Assembly: GCA_025331125.1 (NCBI GenBank)
Contig: JAOALB010000219.1
Location: 1-63,846 of the forward strand
DNA length: 63,846 nucleotides
DNA from: Mycogone perniciosa
Lineage: Eukaryota; Ascomycota; Sordariomycetes; Hypocreales; Hypocreaceae
Reading direction: 5' to 3'
The notes below the pieces were generated by a model. That model did not search any database and was not told the origin of the DNA. It worked only from the letters and a program-made list of their open reading frames with translations. Every line of letters starts with the position of its first letter. Positions within the stretch are counted from its first letter, which is position 1. Positions 10,155 to 21,883 of the stretch are shown here, one piece after another. Position numbers and translations under genes: made by a program.

Positions 10155-10990
10155 CTTGGCGAATGAGTGGAAGGGACACTCATTGATTGTGCAATGCAAC
10201 GAGATAGCCGTCTCAATCGCGAGACTGTGGCAGCTTGTGAGGCCAATCCCCGAAAAGCATACGTCGCCCATTCAGCATCCCAAACTTACAGGGGAGCTTG
10301 CGGCCAGCCAACCAGAGGCCGTAATCCGGTATCTGCGGGGATATAAATATCCGGATTCCGGATCTTAGTCACGTCACGGCAAATTGGCAAAGTGGGGAAT
10401 GACGATGCTCTGTTGGGACCCGATGCAGTAGTAATACGGAGCACGAGGTGCTGTAAACCTGCTGCAAAAGCTAGACTAACAAGCTCCTTTCCCGTCTGGG
10501 CAAATCGATATTATTAATAGATAGATGGAAAGGATCTGGTGAAAGTTCAAGCATTTTACTCTATATTCACTGACGTATTCAATGGACACAAATTAGTAAA
10601 AATTACCAATAATACCTAATGGAGGGAGGGCATTGAGGAGAAGAAATGCAGCATTGGCGGGCATGTGTTGACGCATGGGTGCTTATATATGGCAGCCTAA
10701 TCAACAAAACAATGACCAGCGAGGGGCTTCAGCTAATAAACTGCCCCTCTGCCCTTGTCCCCAAGTTGCCCAGCTAACTCGCCGCCTTCACCTCTCGGTG
10801 TTTTGATCCGCCGACATTGTTCGTTCTTCTTCAACCCCGACATAAAAGGAAGTTTCCACCACTTCCTCCGGACTCCCGAGACGGCCAGTTTCATCATTTC
10901 CATCTTCGCGCTCTTCTCGTGTGCTCACTTCCACGCGTCTACAAGCTCTTTGACGTAGCTACCCCGCCACCCCGCGATCCAGCTGCAAAA
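10155..10990. promoter_or_regulatory. Divergent promoter region of OST1 and hexokinase
   Basis: Both flanking genes are transcribed outward. A TATATA box-like run lies at about 10684-10690, some 300 bp before the hexokinase ATG. The last 200 bases are C/T-rich, typical of fungal core promoters and leaders. No gene is seen. Confidence 0.55.
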
Positions 10991-13173
10991 ATGGTTGGCC
11001 TTGGACCTCGTCCGCCTCCCGATAGGAAGGGTACGTGAGAGTTAAATTTCCGACAATATGCTCTTTTTCATGTTCCACCTGGGAATGTCTCAGGTATAAC
11101 ATTGCGGATGGCGAAACCATGCATTGGGAGGTTGTCACTTTCAATCTCTTCCAGATCGCCTCTTATTGGCTTGTCAGAAACGGACCATGTTGAATGTCCA
11201 GCTGAACAAATTGTGACGTCGATCGAGGCCTCTATGCATGGGTTACCATGTTGAAATGCTCGAGGGTTGGAAGCTCTATCTTCCGCCACCGGCTTCATCT
11301 CTTGTTCACTGCATTCTTTGATATAAGGAGCTGAAGATATGCCTCCTACTCGCCCAGCGCATCTCACCTGCTTTGTGAGGATCTCAATCTGGTTACACCA
11401 TGGCCGCCCTGGATTTAATGAGCAGACACATTCAGACAACAGAGAACTTAGAATGATGACCAATTAATGACCAACTGTATTTGATCCTTAGTTGCTGACT
11501 GAAGCCATCCTAGGTTCCGCGGCGGACATCCCTAAGGACCTCCTGGATGAAATTAAAAAGCTGGAGGAGCTCTTCGTCGTTGATACCAAGAAGCTGAAGG
11601 AAATTACCGATCACTTCGTAACTGAGCTCGCCAAGGGTATGCGAATACAAATTCACAAATACTTGTGCCTACAACTCACTAACTTTTGGATCGAAAGGCC
11701 TCAGTGTCGAGGGTGGCAGTATTGTGTGTACAGCCTCTGTCTTCAGCCTGTGCTCCTTACAAACTAATAGAGCACTAGCCAATGAACCCTACCTGGGTCA
11801 TGTCTTTCCCCGACGGATACGAGACAGGAACCTTTCTTGCCCTTGACATGGGCGGCACCAATTTGCGAGTTTGCGAAATCACTCTGACGGATCGGAAGTC
11901 AGAGTTCGACATTATCCAGTCAAAGTACCGAATGCCAGAACAACTCAAGACCGGCGCCAGTGAGGAGTTATGGGAGTACATTGCCGACTGCCTCTATCAG
12001 TTTGTTGAGACTCACCACGGCGACTGCGAGAAGCTGGACAAGCTTCCCCTTGGTTTCACGTTCTCTTACCCGGCTACCCAAAACTACATTGACGAGGGTA
12101 TCCTCCAAAGGTGGACCAAGGGTTTCGATATTGCTGGTGTTGAAGGAACCAATGTGGTGCCAATGTTTGAGGCTGCTTTGGCTAAGCGCGTAAGTTGTCT
12201 GTCTGTATTCGAGTATCTTATCGTTTTACTCACAATGAATAGGGCGTGCCTATTAAGCTGACGGCTTTGATCAACGACACTACTGGAACCTTGATTGCCT
12301 CCGCCTACACCGACACCAAGATGAAGATTGGTTGCATTTTTGGAACCGGTTGCAATGCTGCCTACATGGAAGACTGTGGCTCCATCCCCAAGCTAGCAGA
12401 CATGAACCTGCCCTCCGACACCCCAATGGCGATCAACTGCGAATGGGGCGCCTTCGATAACGAGAACAAGGTGCTCCCAAGGACAAAGTACGATGTTACC
12501 ATTGACCGAGACTCCCCACGTCCGGGCCAGCAGGCTTTCGAGAAGATGATTGCCGGTCTCTATCTTGGCGAGATCTTCCGACTTGCTCTGGTGGACTTGC
12601 ACGACAACAAGGATGTTCATATCTTTGAGGGCCAGGACATCTCACTGCTCCGCAAGCCTTACACTCTGGACTCGTCATTCTTATCTGGAGTTGAAGAGTA
12701 AGTCCCCATGTTACTATGAGGCATGTGACCATACTGACACTTAGAAAAGGGACCCGTTTGAGAACCTTCAGGAGACCTTTGACACTTTCCGGTCGAAGCT
12801 GAACATTTCTCCTACACTCCCAGAGCTTGAACTGATTCGACGACTTGCTGAGCTCATTGGGACCCGAGCGGCGAGATTGTCCGCTTGTGGTGTTGCGGCT
12901 ATCTGCAAGAAGAAGGGCTACCAGTCTTGCCACGTCGGTGCTGACGGGTCGGTGTTTAACAAATACCCCCACTTCAAGGAGAGAGGTGCCCAGGCTTTGC
13001 GCGAGATCCTCGACTGGCCCGAGAAGAAGGACCCTAAGGAGGAAGATCCTATCGAGATCTTGGCTGCAGAGGATGGCAGCGGTGTTGGAGCTGCTCTCAT
13101 TGCTGCGTTGACCCTTAAGCGTGTGAAGGCAGGCAACATGGCCGGAATCTTGCATCCAGAGAACTTCAAATAA
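10991..13173 (+). CDS. hxk: Hexokinase
   Basis: Phosphorylates glucose and fructose with ATP, the first step of glycolysis. Six exons (10991-11030, 11514-11636, 11698-11723, 11779-12189, 12243-12697, 12750-13173) give 492 residues, the usual size of fungal hexokinases. The phosphate-binding loop Leu-Asp-Met-Gly-Gly-Thr-Asn (Asp86), the sugar-binding Gly-Phe-Thr-Phe-Ser-Tyr-Pro (Ser159), the catalytic Asp212 in Ile-Asn-Asp-Thr-Thr-Gly and the Gly-Thr-Gly-Cys-Asn-Ala-Ala-Tyr motif are all present. The first exon codes only 13 residues and is followed by an unusually long 483-nt intron. The start is chosen because it matches the conserved Met-Val-Gly-Leu-Gly-Pro beginning. Hexokinase rather than glucokinase is the better match. 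Confidence 0.95.
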
Positions 13174-13297
13174 AGGGAAAGATGTCTTTGTACGGCACAT
13201 GAGATAGTGTCACTGATGGGCAGGATGGCTATATAAATTGCACATGAGCGCCAACAAACGCTGACACTAGGGTATTTGGTTGTTTAAACTGTCCAAC

Positions 13298-14641
13298 TTA
13301 CCCCATGAATGTGCATATAGGCAATCGGTATTCTGCGAAGGGTTAGCAAGTCAATGCAAATTGGTGAAGGTGTATGGGAGACCTACTGTCTAGGGTCCAG
13401 TATCGGCGTCTGACTCCTTTCCATTCTCCTCGTCCATCCTCATTGAGCCCGGCCATGTCGACATCGATTTCCTCCCATTCAACATCCATGCCTGCGTCGG
13501 CACAGTGCATATCGACAACCTTGGTGTACACATCATAGCATATTCTTCGATCGGCCCCAAGCCCATTGAAGAAGCTAAATCGTCCTTCCTGATCCATAAG
13601 GCTAAGCACCCACTCCGTAAAGAACGTCCGCAGTTGAGAGTAATCCTCTCCAAAGGTATCGAAATAGATGGCATCGTAGACTTCTCCCTGCTCCAACAGC
13701 TTTGGTACTACATCCTGCCATTTCCCCGCGAAGATCTTGTATGCGCCCTCCTCGGGCCCGCTCTTCTCCCACTCGGGGCCGAATTTGGATTCTGGCTTGG
13801 AGACGTGCTCGAGAACTGATGGGTGGGCCTCAATGATGTGGTGGCGCGAGGGTTTTAGCTCTGCGAACATGCCGTCGACGATACCCATGCCGAAACCGAC
13901 GTTAAGGATGCGCTTACCCGGTTGCGAGTCGGGGATGAGGGCCGCAACGGAACGGCGCATGATGTCCGTCTCCCAGGCCATCATGACGCCATTGAGGTCG
14001 GCGTCGAGGAGCTTTTCGTCGTCGTATGTGAGAGTAGACTGCAAGTACTCGTCGCTCGTGACGGGTATTTCATCCGCATTGGGTGGAACGAACTTGGGCT
14101 CTGCCTCCTTGGTTGGCTCGTCGCCGTTTTGTGGTTCGGTGGTGGTCTCCTCGCCGTCTGCTTCCTGATCCTCCTCCATAGATTCGTCCTCGCCGGATGA
14201 AAGCTCTTCATAGCCATCCATCACCGCAAAGAGCAACTCAGCGCGAACACCAGCATCGACACACATGTTGTACAGCGTCTTGCGCCCCAGCCGGTCCGCT
14301 ACGCACCCAGGCGTCTCATTGTTGGCGTCAACATCGTTCCAGATCGCGCCGGAGAAGAATAGCTCCTGAAGGGTTTCCTTGGCCTCTTCTACACTCCCAT
14401 CTTCTTCTTCTTCTGCATCATCCTCCCCCTCGCCCTTGGCTGCTGGACTGCAGGCACGGATGGCGGCGTGGAGCGGGGTCTCGCCGGTTTTCGGATCTTG
14501 GACGCTGGCTTTGCCCTGGTTGTCGAGGAGCTTCTTCAAGCCGCTTAGATCATGGCCCCAGGCGTGGTAGAGTATATCGCGAATGTGTTCAGGGCATTCG
14601 GAGGATACTCGGGCTGCCAGGGAGTCGTCAATGGACGACAT
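13298..14641 (-). CDS. rmt2: Protein arginine N5 (delta)-methyltransferase RMT2
   Basis: Fungal enzyme that methylates the delta nitrogen of arginine, in yeast on ribosomal protein uL11. The N-terminal third has ankyrin-like segments (Gly-Glu-Thr-Pro-Leu-His-Ala-Ala), followed by an acidic linker. The C-terminal methyltransferase domain has the AdoMet-binding Leu-Asn-Val-Gly-Phe-Gly-Met-Gly, an acidic Ile-Glu-Ala-His strand and Tyr-Phe-Asp-Thr-Phe-Gly-Glu-Asp. Exon 1 is 14641-13387. A short last exon, 13332-13298 (35 nt), restores the family ending Cys-Thr-Phe-Met-Gly; total 429 residues. Reading through the intron would give a different tail. It is convergent with hexokinase, with only 124 bp between stop codons, so 3' UTRs probably overlap. 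Confidence 0.93.
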
Positions 14642-15610
14642 GGTGGGATAGGTCGATGGAGGGGTACGAAGTACAAGTGATTGTGATTTTCCAAGTTGGA
14701 AGAGCACGTACTTTTTCGTAGTTTCGAGAGCTACCGTACCTTAGCCGTCTCTAATACGCACAATATCAGCACATTGTCCGTCTAACTGAGAATCAAAACT
14801 ATAATGAACTCGTTGCCAAGTAATACGAACCTTGCTCTGTTTGATTGCGAGCCGGACTTGTAGTATTCGGTATATTTTCTATCATTATTATCGCCACACA
14901 AAAAAAAATAAAAGCGGCTTCCAATGCAGCACATGAACATAAAAGTGCCCCGCCCTCTTGCAGCGCACATGCGGGCTTATGGCGGTGCGCTAAATAGGCC
15001 TGCATGGCAAGCAGACATCGGGGGCCTAGCGGCTCTAGCCCGCTGCGCAACCGAAGCTTCAGTGGACCTCCTCCCCCTGTAAGCACACAGGCAACCGCTG
15101 GAAACAGCCTAGAAGGGCCCCAAAGGCCCCTCCCACGTTGCTCAGGTGGCCCGCATGATTCGCCAATCCAGCGCCGATTGGTCCATCGACTACGCTGGAG
15201 ATTCCAGACTGCAGAAGAGATCAAGGTTACGATAACTTGGCCAGGCCTTTGCGTTCCAGCTTCATATTCCTACACCGAAGTCCTATTTTCGTGTCGCCCC
15301 CACGACTCTCGGCTGGTGTTGCTGCTGCATTCCCGACATCCTATAGCCTATAGCCTATAGCCTATCGCAGGTGAGACGCCCTTCCTCTTCCTCTCCTTTC
15401 TTTTGCTTTGTCGGTACTCTGTACTCCGTCTCAACGGGTGTCTTTGTCCGCCTCTTCACCTCCCGCTGTTTTGCTGCGCTCTGCACTGCACTTACACTAG
15501 CCCAGCCACATGACCTGATGCTAATAGTCAAGGATTACAAGGCCAGCAACAAGAATTGGACAGCCCTCCGCCGCGGTACATCCTCCCAGGTCCGGCCAGG
15601 CGTTGTCGTC
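14642..15610. promoter_or_regulatory. Divergent promoter region of RMT2 and VTC4
   Basis: No gene is supported. A TACGAAGTA motif lies at 14665 and a TACTCCGT at 15422. A 7-bp tandem repeat (15341-15368) is followed directly by CAG|GTGAGA at 15371, a good splice donor. Together with C/T-rich sequence downstream this suggests an intron in the VTC4 5' leader, its acceptor not fixed. Confidence 0.5.
15341..15368 (+). repeat. 7-bp tandem repeat, CTATAGC x4
   Basis: Three perfect copies of CTATAGC are followed by a fourth with one change (CTATCGC). It sits in the presumed VTC4 5' leader, two bases before a good splice donor. Confidence 0.9.
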
Positions 15611-18051
15611 ATGAAGTTCGGCGAGCAGCTACGGTCGAGCGTCATCCGCGAGTACCAATGGTACTACATCGACTACAATGGGCTCAAGGGCGAGCTGAAG
15701 GATGCTACCGGCCCCATCAAGCCTGATGGCTCTGGTGCCAAGGAATGGACGGAATCCGACGAGACGCGCTTCGTGGGCAAGCTCGAGGCTGAGCTCGAGA
15801 AAGTCCATACCAAGCAGCAGGTCAAGGCCATGGAGATTTCTCGTCGCATTGCCGTCAGCGAGCGCGAGGTCAAGGATGTGGTGAACCGCCTGAACGAGCG
15901 TGGCCTTGGAGAGGAGGGCCCGAGCGAGGAAGAATTTCTGCTTCTGGAGGAGGACCTCAGTGACATTATTGCCGATGTCCACGACCTTGCCAAGTTTGTC
16001 CAACTTAACTACACGGGCTTCTACAAGATCATCAAGAAGCATGATGTCAGTAATTACCTGCCGACTCACCACCGCGCGCTTGACAAAATAGCTGACCGTC
16101 TTTCTATAGAAATTGACCGGGTGGCACTTGCGCCCTGCATTCGATACCCGCCTCAAAGCCAAGCCCTTCTACAAGGAAAACTACGACGCGTCCGTCATCA
16201 AGCTGTCCAAGCTCTACGATCTTGTTCGAACAAGAGGCAATCCGGTCAAGGGCGATAGTGCTGCCGGCGGTAGCCAGGCCAACTTTGTTCGACAAACAAC
16301 AAAATACTGGGTACATCCCGACAATGTGACGGAACTGAAGCTCATTATCCTCAAGCACCTCCCTGTTCTGGTCTTCAATGCCAGCAAGGAGTTTGAGCAG
16401 CAGGATCAAGCAATCACATCCATCTACTACGATAACCCCGAAAAGTGGGATCTATATGAGGGTAGATTAAAGAAGACTGAAGGTGCAGAGGCCATTCGAC
16501 TCCGTTGGTACGGTGGTATGAAGACTGAAACTATCTTCGTTGAGCGAAAGACTCATCGAGAGGACTGGACTGGCGAGAAATCCGTCAAGGCTCGATTCTC
16601 CATCAAGGAGAAGAATGTTAATGCTTATATGCGAGGCGAACTGCTCCCGGCCGCCATCTTCGAAAAGGCGCGCAAGGAGGGAAAGAAATCCGAGAAGGCC
16701 ATTGCTGAAGATGAAAGACTGTCAGCGGAGATACAATACTCGGTCCTGAGAAAGGGCTACAAGCCTGTCTGCCGCTCGTTCTACAACCGAACGGCATTCC
16801 AGTTACCAGCCGACGCACGAGTGCGAATCTCTCTTGACACCGAGCTGACAATGGTTCGAGAAGACAACCTGGATGGCCGCACTCGATCGGGCGATAACTG
16901 GAGGCGCATGGACATCGGCGTTGACTTCCCATTTTCGCAGCTGCCTCCCGAGGATATTGTGCGCTTCCCTTATGCTGTTCTCGAGGTCAAGCTTCAAACA
17001 CAGATGGGACAGGAGCCACCGGAATGGGTTCGCCAGCTCATCGCATCGCACCTAGTTGAGGCCGTTCCCAAGTTCTCCAAGTTCATTCACGGCACAGCAT
17101 GCTTGTTTCCCGATCGCATCAAGCTGCTTCCATTCTGGATGCCTCAGATGGATGTCGACATCCGCAAGCCTGTGACACATGATTTTGGAATTCGTCGTCC
17201 CGGCATTTCTGGAACCACGACCACCTCAGACGATGAAGAAGAAGACCTTGATTCGGATGACGAGGAAGTAGAAGCTACTCGCGCCAGTCATAACAACGGT
17301 GAATCTAGCAGACACGGAGGCCGAATTCAAGCTATTACTTCAGACATGGAAGGCCAGACTGTCGATCTCCCTAATGCGAATGATGATTTCCCCATCTACG
17401 ACTCTGATGACGAATATGATGAGAATTATGAGCTGGAAGAGGCAAGAAGAATTGGCGGATGGCATTACTACTCGGTGCTCCTTTCATCCAAAGCCAGTAC
17501 CTTTGCTTCTGGTACTGTGCACGTCCTGTCTTACCTGGTCCCACGCCCTCGGGCGACCCAGGTCCCTCGCAGCGCCAGACAAGAGATGCTCTTTGGCAAT
17601 AGCCACATACAGACTAAGAAGTTTCGTGCGCCTCCTGGAAAGAAGATCTACGTGCCCGTTCGTGTGGAGCCAAAGGTGTATTTTGCTGCCGAAAGGACAT
17701 TCCTGGGATGGGTGAGTATTCACAATTCGACATTGACCACAGAAACAGTCTACTGACCTTGATCTTTAGCTCGAATATTCTATCTATATCGGCACCATTG
17801 CCACCACTCTTCTCAACTTTGGAACCCACCCTACACCAACGGCCTTTTGGATTGCTAGCATGTTCACGTTCCTTGCCATCTTTAGCTTGTGCTACTCCGT
17901 CGCCATCTACCTGTACCGAGGCAGCTCGATCCGCAACCGCAAGGCTGCTAGATTCTACGATCGCTGGGGACCCAATGTGCTCTGTGGGGCCCTCTTTGTG
18001 GCTGCTGCGCTGAACTTTGCTTATGAAGGTCGGGAGAGAAAGTTTTGGTGA
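15611..18051 (+). CDS. vtc4: Vacuolar transporter chaperone VTC4, polyphosphate polymerase subunit
   Basis: Catalytic subunit of the VTC complex, which makes polyphosphate from ATP at the vacuole membrane and moves it into the lumen. Exons 15611-16045, 16110-17711 and 17770-18051 give 772 residues. Domains: SPX at residues 1-about 180 (start Met-Lys-Phe-Gly-Glu, basic Lys-Lys-His-Asp-Lys inositol-pyrophosphate site split by intron 1); VTC catalytic tunnel about 195-480 (Ile-Arg-Leu-Arg-Trp-Tyr-Gly and Val-Glu-Arg-Lys-Thr-His-Arg-Glu-Asp-Trp); an acidic linker; then three membrane helices in the last ~95 residues, all in exon 3. The start at 15611 is the SPX methionine; a longer upstream frame looks unrelated. 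Convergent with MCM4. Confidence 0.96.
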
Positions 18052-18417
18052 AGGGTTCATTGTCGAAGATTGGACACAATCACATATATTCATGTATTAT
18101 ACGGGAGCACTGGTCAATGCGCTGCGATTGGCAGCAAGAGGAGGAAGTTTGGGGTCAACGTCTGTACGGAGTATTTCTTGTATTGATAACCTTGGAATGA
18201 CAAGTATTGCGTAGGAAGGAACTCTACATAATATTTTGTCATGTTTTGGTCAGAGGAGTGCTCATGATTCTTAATAATTATTTAGTTTCTGAAACATCTC
18301 GGAACAAACCAAACGCCTCATATCGATTCGTCTTAGCTTTAATCCATCCTCGTGATTCCCGCTCATACATGCTCATCATACACGCATACAAAATATCATC
18401 GCATGCTTATATCCGCT
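18052..18417. other. Convergent 3' flanks of VTC4 and MCM4
   Basis: 366 bp between two stop codons. It contains AT-rich stretches suited to polyadenylation and one exact TACGGAGTA motif at 18165. No gene. Confidence 0.6.
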
Positions 18418-21400
18418 CTAGACGATAGCAGTTACTCTTCTAACACTCCGCCTCGCGCCCTCGCCCGACACCATGATGGCATTCTCCGCTTCCAACGCCC
18501 TCATAACCTCATTAAACTCAGACTGCTCAACAGGCACGCTTGAGCTTTCAGCCAGCCTCCTCGATACATCGCTCCACCTAACCGAGTTCCCGCCCGCGGT
18601 CATCTCATCCAGCAACTTCAGGGCAGCATCCTTCAGATCGCTGCGGCGTTTCCTTTCCGCGGCACTGGTGCCCTCAGTGAGGAGACTCATGTCGATTCTG
18701 CCCTCAGAGTCGGTGGCGGCGGTCTTGAGGGCGGATTGGATGAGGCGGTAAGATTCCTGGACATCCTCTTTTGTGACGACTTCGGAGAGGCGCATCTTGG
18801 CGTGGGCTTCGGAGAGACGGATCATGCTTTCGAGTTGTCGGGTTGTGGCTGTGATGCGCTTTTCTGCGGCTCGAACGTCCTGGCCGATGGCACGCATGGC
18901 GACATAGCTGTCGACGAGTTCCTTGGCCGCTTCATCTGAGATTGTAGGTTGAATATTGGTGCGTGCGTAAGAGATGTAAAGTGTAAGGAACTCGACAGGG
19001 AGAATGTCGTTGTTGGTTTGGGCTGACTGAGGCTTGTCCTCCAAATACATAGACAGAAGATGCTTTGCCAAGCGCCGGTCCGTCTTGTCGTCAACGCGAT
19101 CGAGAATGAGATAGATGAGGTCAAAACGTGAGAGTAGCGTGGGAGGGAGGTCGATGTTCTGGGGCACTGAGAGGTCTGGGTTGTAACGACTACCAATAGG
19201 ATTGGCAGATGCGAGAATGCTAGTTCGGGCATTCAAGGTTGTAATAATGCCGGCCTTGGCGACCGAGACGGTCTGCTGTTCCATAACTTCGTGAAGCACG
19301 GAGCGAGTTGAATCTGACATCTTGTCGAACTCGTCAATGCAGCAGACACCACCGTCAGAGAGAACCAAAGCACCGGACTCGAGCACCAATTGCCGTGTTT
19401 CAGGGTCTCGGGTCACGTATGCTGTCAGACCAACGGCTGAAGAGCCTTTGCCACTGGTATACACGCCTCGCGGGGCAATCTTGTGAATGTAAGATAGCAT
19501 CTGCGACTTAGATGTGGACGGATCACCGCAAAGCAGAACATTAATATCGCCTCGGTACTTCGGACTACCACCCTTCTGAAAGGTTTTGTTGGTGCCGCCG
19601 AAGAGCTGAAGCAGGATACCCTTCTTCACGTCGTCCATTTCGTAGATCGAAGGAGCAAGAGATCGGGCGAGAAGTTCGTAGATATCATCCCGAGTCGCCG
19701 TCTCCCGAATCTTCGCTTCATCCTCAGGGGTGATGCGGCGAGTCTCCTCCATCTCGTTGCTTCCGCCCTCCGTCTCCTCTTCACCCACAATGCCAAGAGT
19801 GGACGGATCAGCACCCAAGCGCTTTTTGTCAACTTTTTGAACATGCAGCACATCCACATACGTCTTGTGAACGCTTTTAAGAGCTCGTTGACGAGGGTTC
19901 ACCCGGACAGGGCTAACACGGAAGATACCTGTTAACTGAACACGATCTCCGGCCTTACAAAAGTCGACAAGCTCGTTGTAGACACACACAGAGACGGAAT
20001 GCGGTGTCTGACCAGCTGGAATGGCGTCAGGTGTCTCTTGGAGTTTGATGACTTGCTTGTCCACGAAGCTGCATCTGTTATGCACGATTTGCATTGAGTT
20101 CTTCGTGGCACACATTTGACGAGGGCACTCTGTTGGCTCTCGAATCTTACCACGGTCAAGGCCAACGATGACCGAATGGTTGCAAACGTTACAGCGGAAG
20201 AATGCGTCCTTCATGTCCGGTATCACAGGGGTGGTACGAATAACAAGACCCTTGATGGAAATGAGGTGATCCATATCTAATTCATGTTAGCGTATTGTAG
20301 GCTGTTAGGATATGACTCTCTTTACCAGAAGGATTCAAGTCTCTCAAGTTGATCGTTTCATCAAGACCAAATGGGCGTACAACGTAGGTTGCGGCTACAA
20401 CCTGGTCTTCCAGTGAAGGTTGTTCGTCTCGGGGCCGAGGAGTGGCAGCCTCATCAGGCCTGTCAGAGCTGGGGAATACAGGTTCGGAGCCTTGTGTGCT
20501 CTGTTGGGAGGCGTGATGTCCAGCACTACTTTGCGATGGTCGGCTTCTGAGAGTTTCCACTCGAGCAATCTCAATCATAACATCATGAACGGACTGATCC
20601 ATGATAGGGACAACTTCTTGAGGGTAGGCTTGAACCTGATGCCACAACTTTCGGGTAGGGGGGTAGAGTTTCAAGTCCGAGACATCAAGGTACAGCCTGG
20701 TTGTTCCGAGAAGCAGCATGTTTTGAAGGGCCTCCAAGTAGGGTTTAGAGTCAGCCTCAGGAGTGTCATGAATCTCAGCATCCGACAACCCATCACGGTA
20801 CATGCGATATTTTAGAGTGAAATTCCGAAGGAAATCCTTGAATGCGGAGAATGAGTCGTCGACAGATATGGTGGTACCCCAAATGAGATCTGTGCCCTGA
20901 CCACCCAGAGCGTCGGCATCCGTGGTGTTGGGGTCTCTGTTTATGAATGAAGCAGCATCCGATCCAAGAACCTGGCCTTCACGAATAACCCGACCAGCAT
21001 CATCTAAAATGACACGACGGGGGGCACGAGGGGTCCTTATCGAGTCCGAGTGGATGTCTCCACGCCTAAGCGCTACCGAACCTCGCTGAGATCCAACAAA
21101 GAGACCACTGCTTTCGCTGCGCAGGTCTGAGTGCAGCCTTGGGGTTCGCCCAGGACTGGAGCTGGGTTCGTATCGTATAGGAGAGGATTCTATAAAAGCT
21201 TCAGCCGGGTATTTTAGAACAAATAGGCAGTGAGGCTAACCTCCAACACGACCACCGCTGGCTCTTGGAGTTCTCTGATCATCGCCACCCATTGACTGCG
21301 TGTCGCTCATCTGGCGCAGGGGCGAGCTCGGAGCATAGCGATTGGTAGCATGTGTACTCTGACTGTTAGTCATTTGCCGTAGCGGCGACGACACATCTCC

Positions 21401-21577
21401 AATTGCGCCATATCGCCGCCCACTGCCTTCGCCTTGGGGAGCGGGCGAAGACTGATAGAACAGAGGACTGGAGACCAGTTGCGTTGGGCGAGGAGTGCTG
21501 GCTTCTGGTTCCTGCGTAGAAGGACGAGGCGTCGCGGATTGCGAGTTCCGCTGCCGACGATCCGACGGCGACGACAT
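18418..21577 (-). CDS. mcm4: DNA replication licensing factor MCM4
   Basis: Subunit of the MCM2-7 replicative helicase loaded at origins in G1. Exons 21577-21241, 21189-20326 and 20276-18418 give 1019 residues, as expected. The N-terminal ~190 residues are Ser/Thr/Pro-rich, the usual target of Cdc7-Dbf4 and CDK. A zinc finger follows (Cys429, Cys432, Cys451, Cys456). The AAA+ core has Walker A Gly-Asp-Pro-Ser-Thr-Ser-Lys-Ser (about 650-657), Walker B Cys-Cys-Ile-Asp-Glu-Phe-Asp-Lys-Met (about 712-719) and the arginine finger Ser-Arg-Phe-Asp (about 783). The C-terminal winged helix is complete. Its promoter, shared with coatomer zeta, contains an ACGCGT box. Confidence 0.97.
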
Positions 21578-21883
21578 TTTTGGAACAATATCGAGTGTAG
21601 TTGCTGCAAATCTTGAGGCTGGTGACGATGGCCAAAATCTGGAGAAACGAGGGGCAAGGGATGGGTTGGGTCGCGTCCAATTGCCAGACGCGTAGAGTGG
21701 CTTTTGGGACGCGCGAGCTCAATTAAAGGCGGGAAATGTGGACTCTCGCGGTGAGCGCCGGAGCGGCCAAAGGTTAGGCCGAAAGTGCAGTGGAGGGGCG
21801 GTTGGACACCTTGGTAAGTATCATATCATGGATACTGGATACGGAGCTTCCTGTGCATTGAACCAGAACAGCAAGCCGCCAAG
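21578..21883. promoter_or_regulatory. Bidirectional promoter between MCM4 and coatomer zeta
   Basis: Only 306 bp separate the two start codons, so both promoters must overlap here. An exact ACGCGT lies at 21688-21693, 111 bp before the MCM4 ATG, and GACGCGCG follows at about 21709. ACGCGT is the MCB element bound by MBF (Mbp1-Swi6) at G1/S genes in yeasts; MCM genes are typical targets. Its use here is inferred. Confidence 0.65.
21688..21693. promoter_or_regulatory. MCB box (ACGCGT), predicted MBF site
   Basis: Perfect palindromic ACGCGT upstream of MCM4. MBF binding is inferred from yeast knowledge; the sequence shows only the motif and its position. Confidence 0.6.

Noticed and set aside
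20282..21577. Separate short genes in the MCM4 5' part (several overlapping frames)
   Set aside because: All are accounted for by MCM4 exons 1 and 2 once the introns at 21240-21190 and 20325-20277 are removed.
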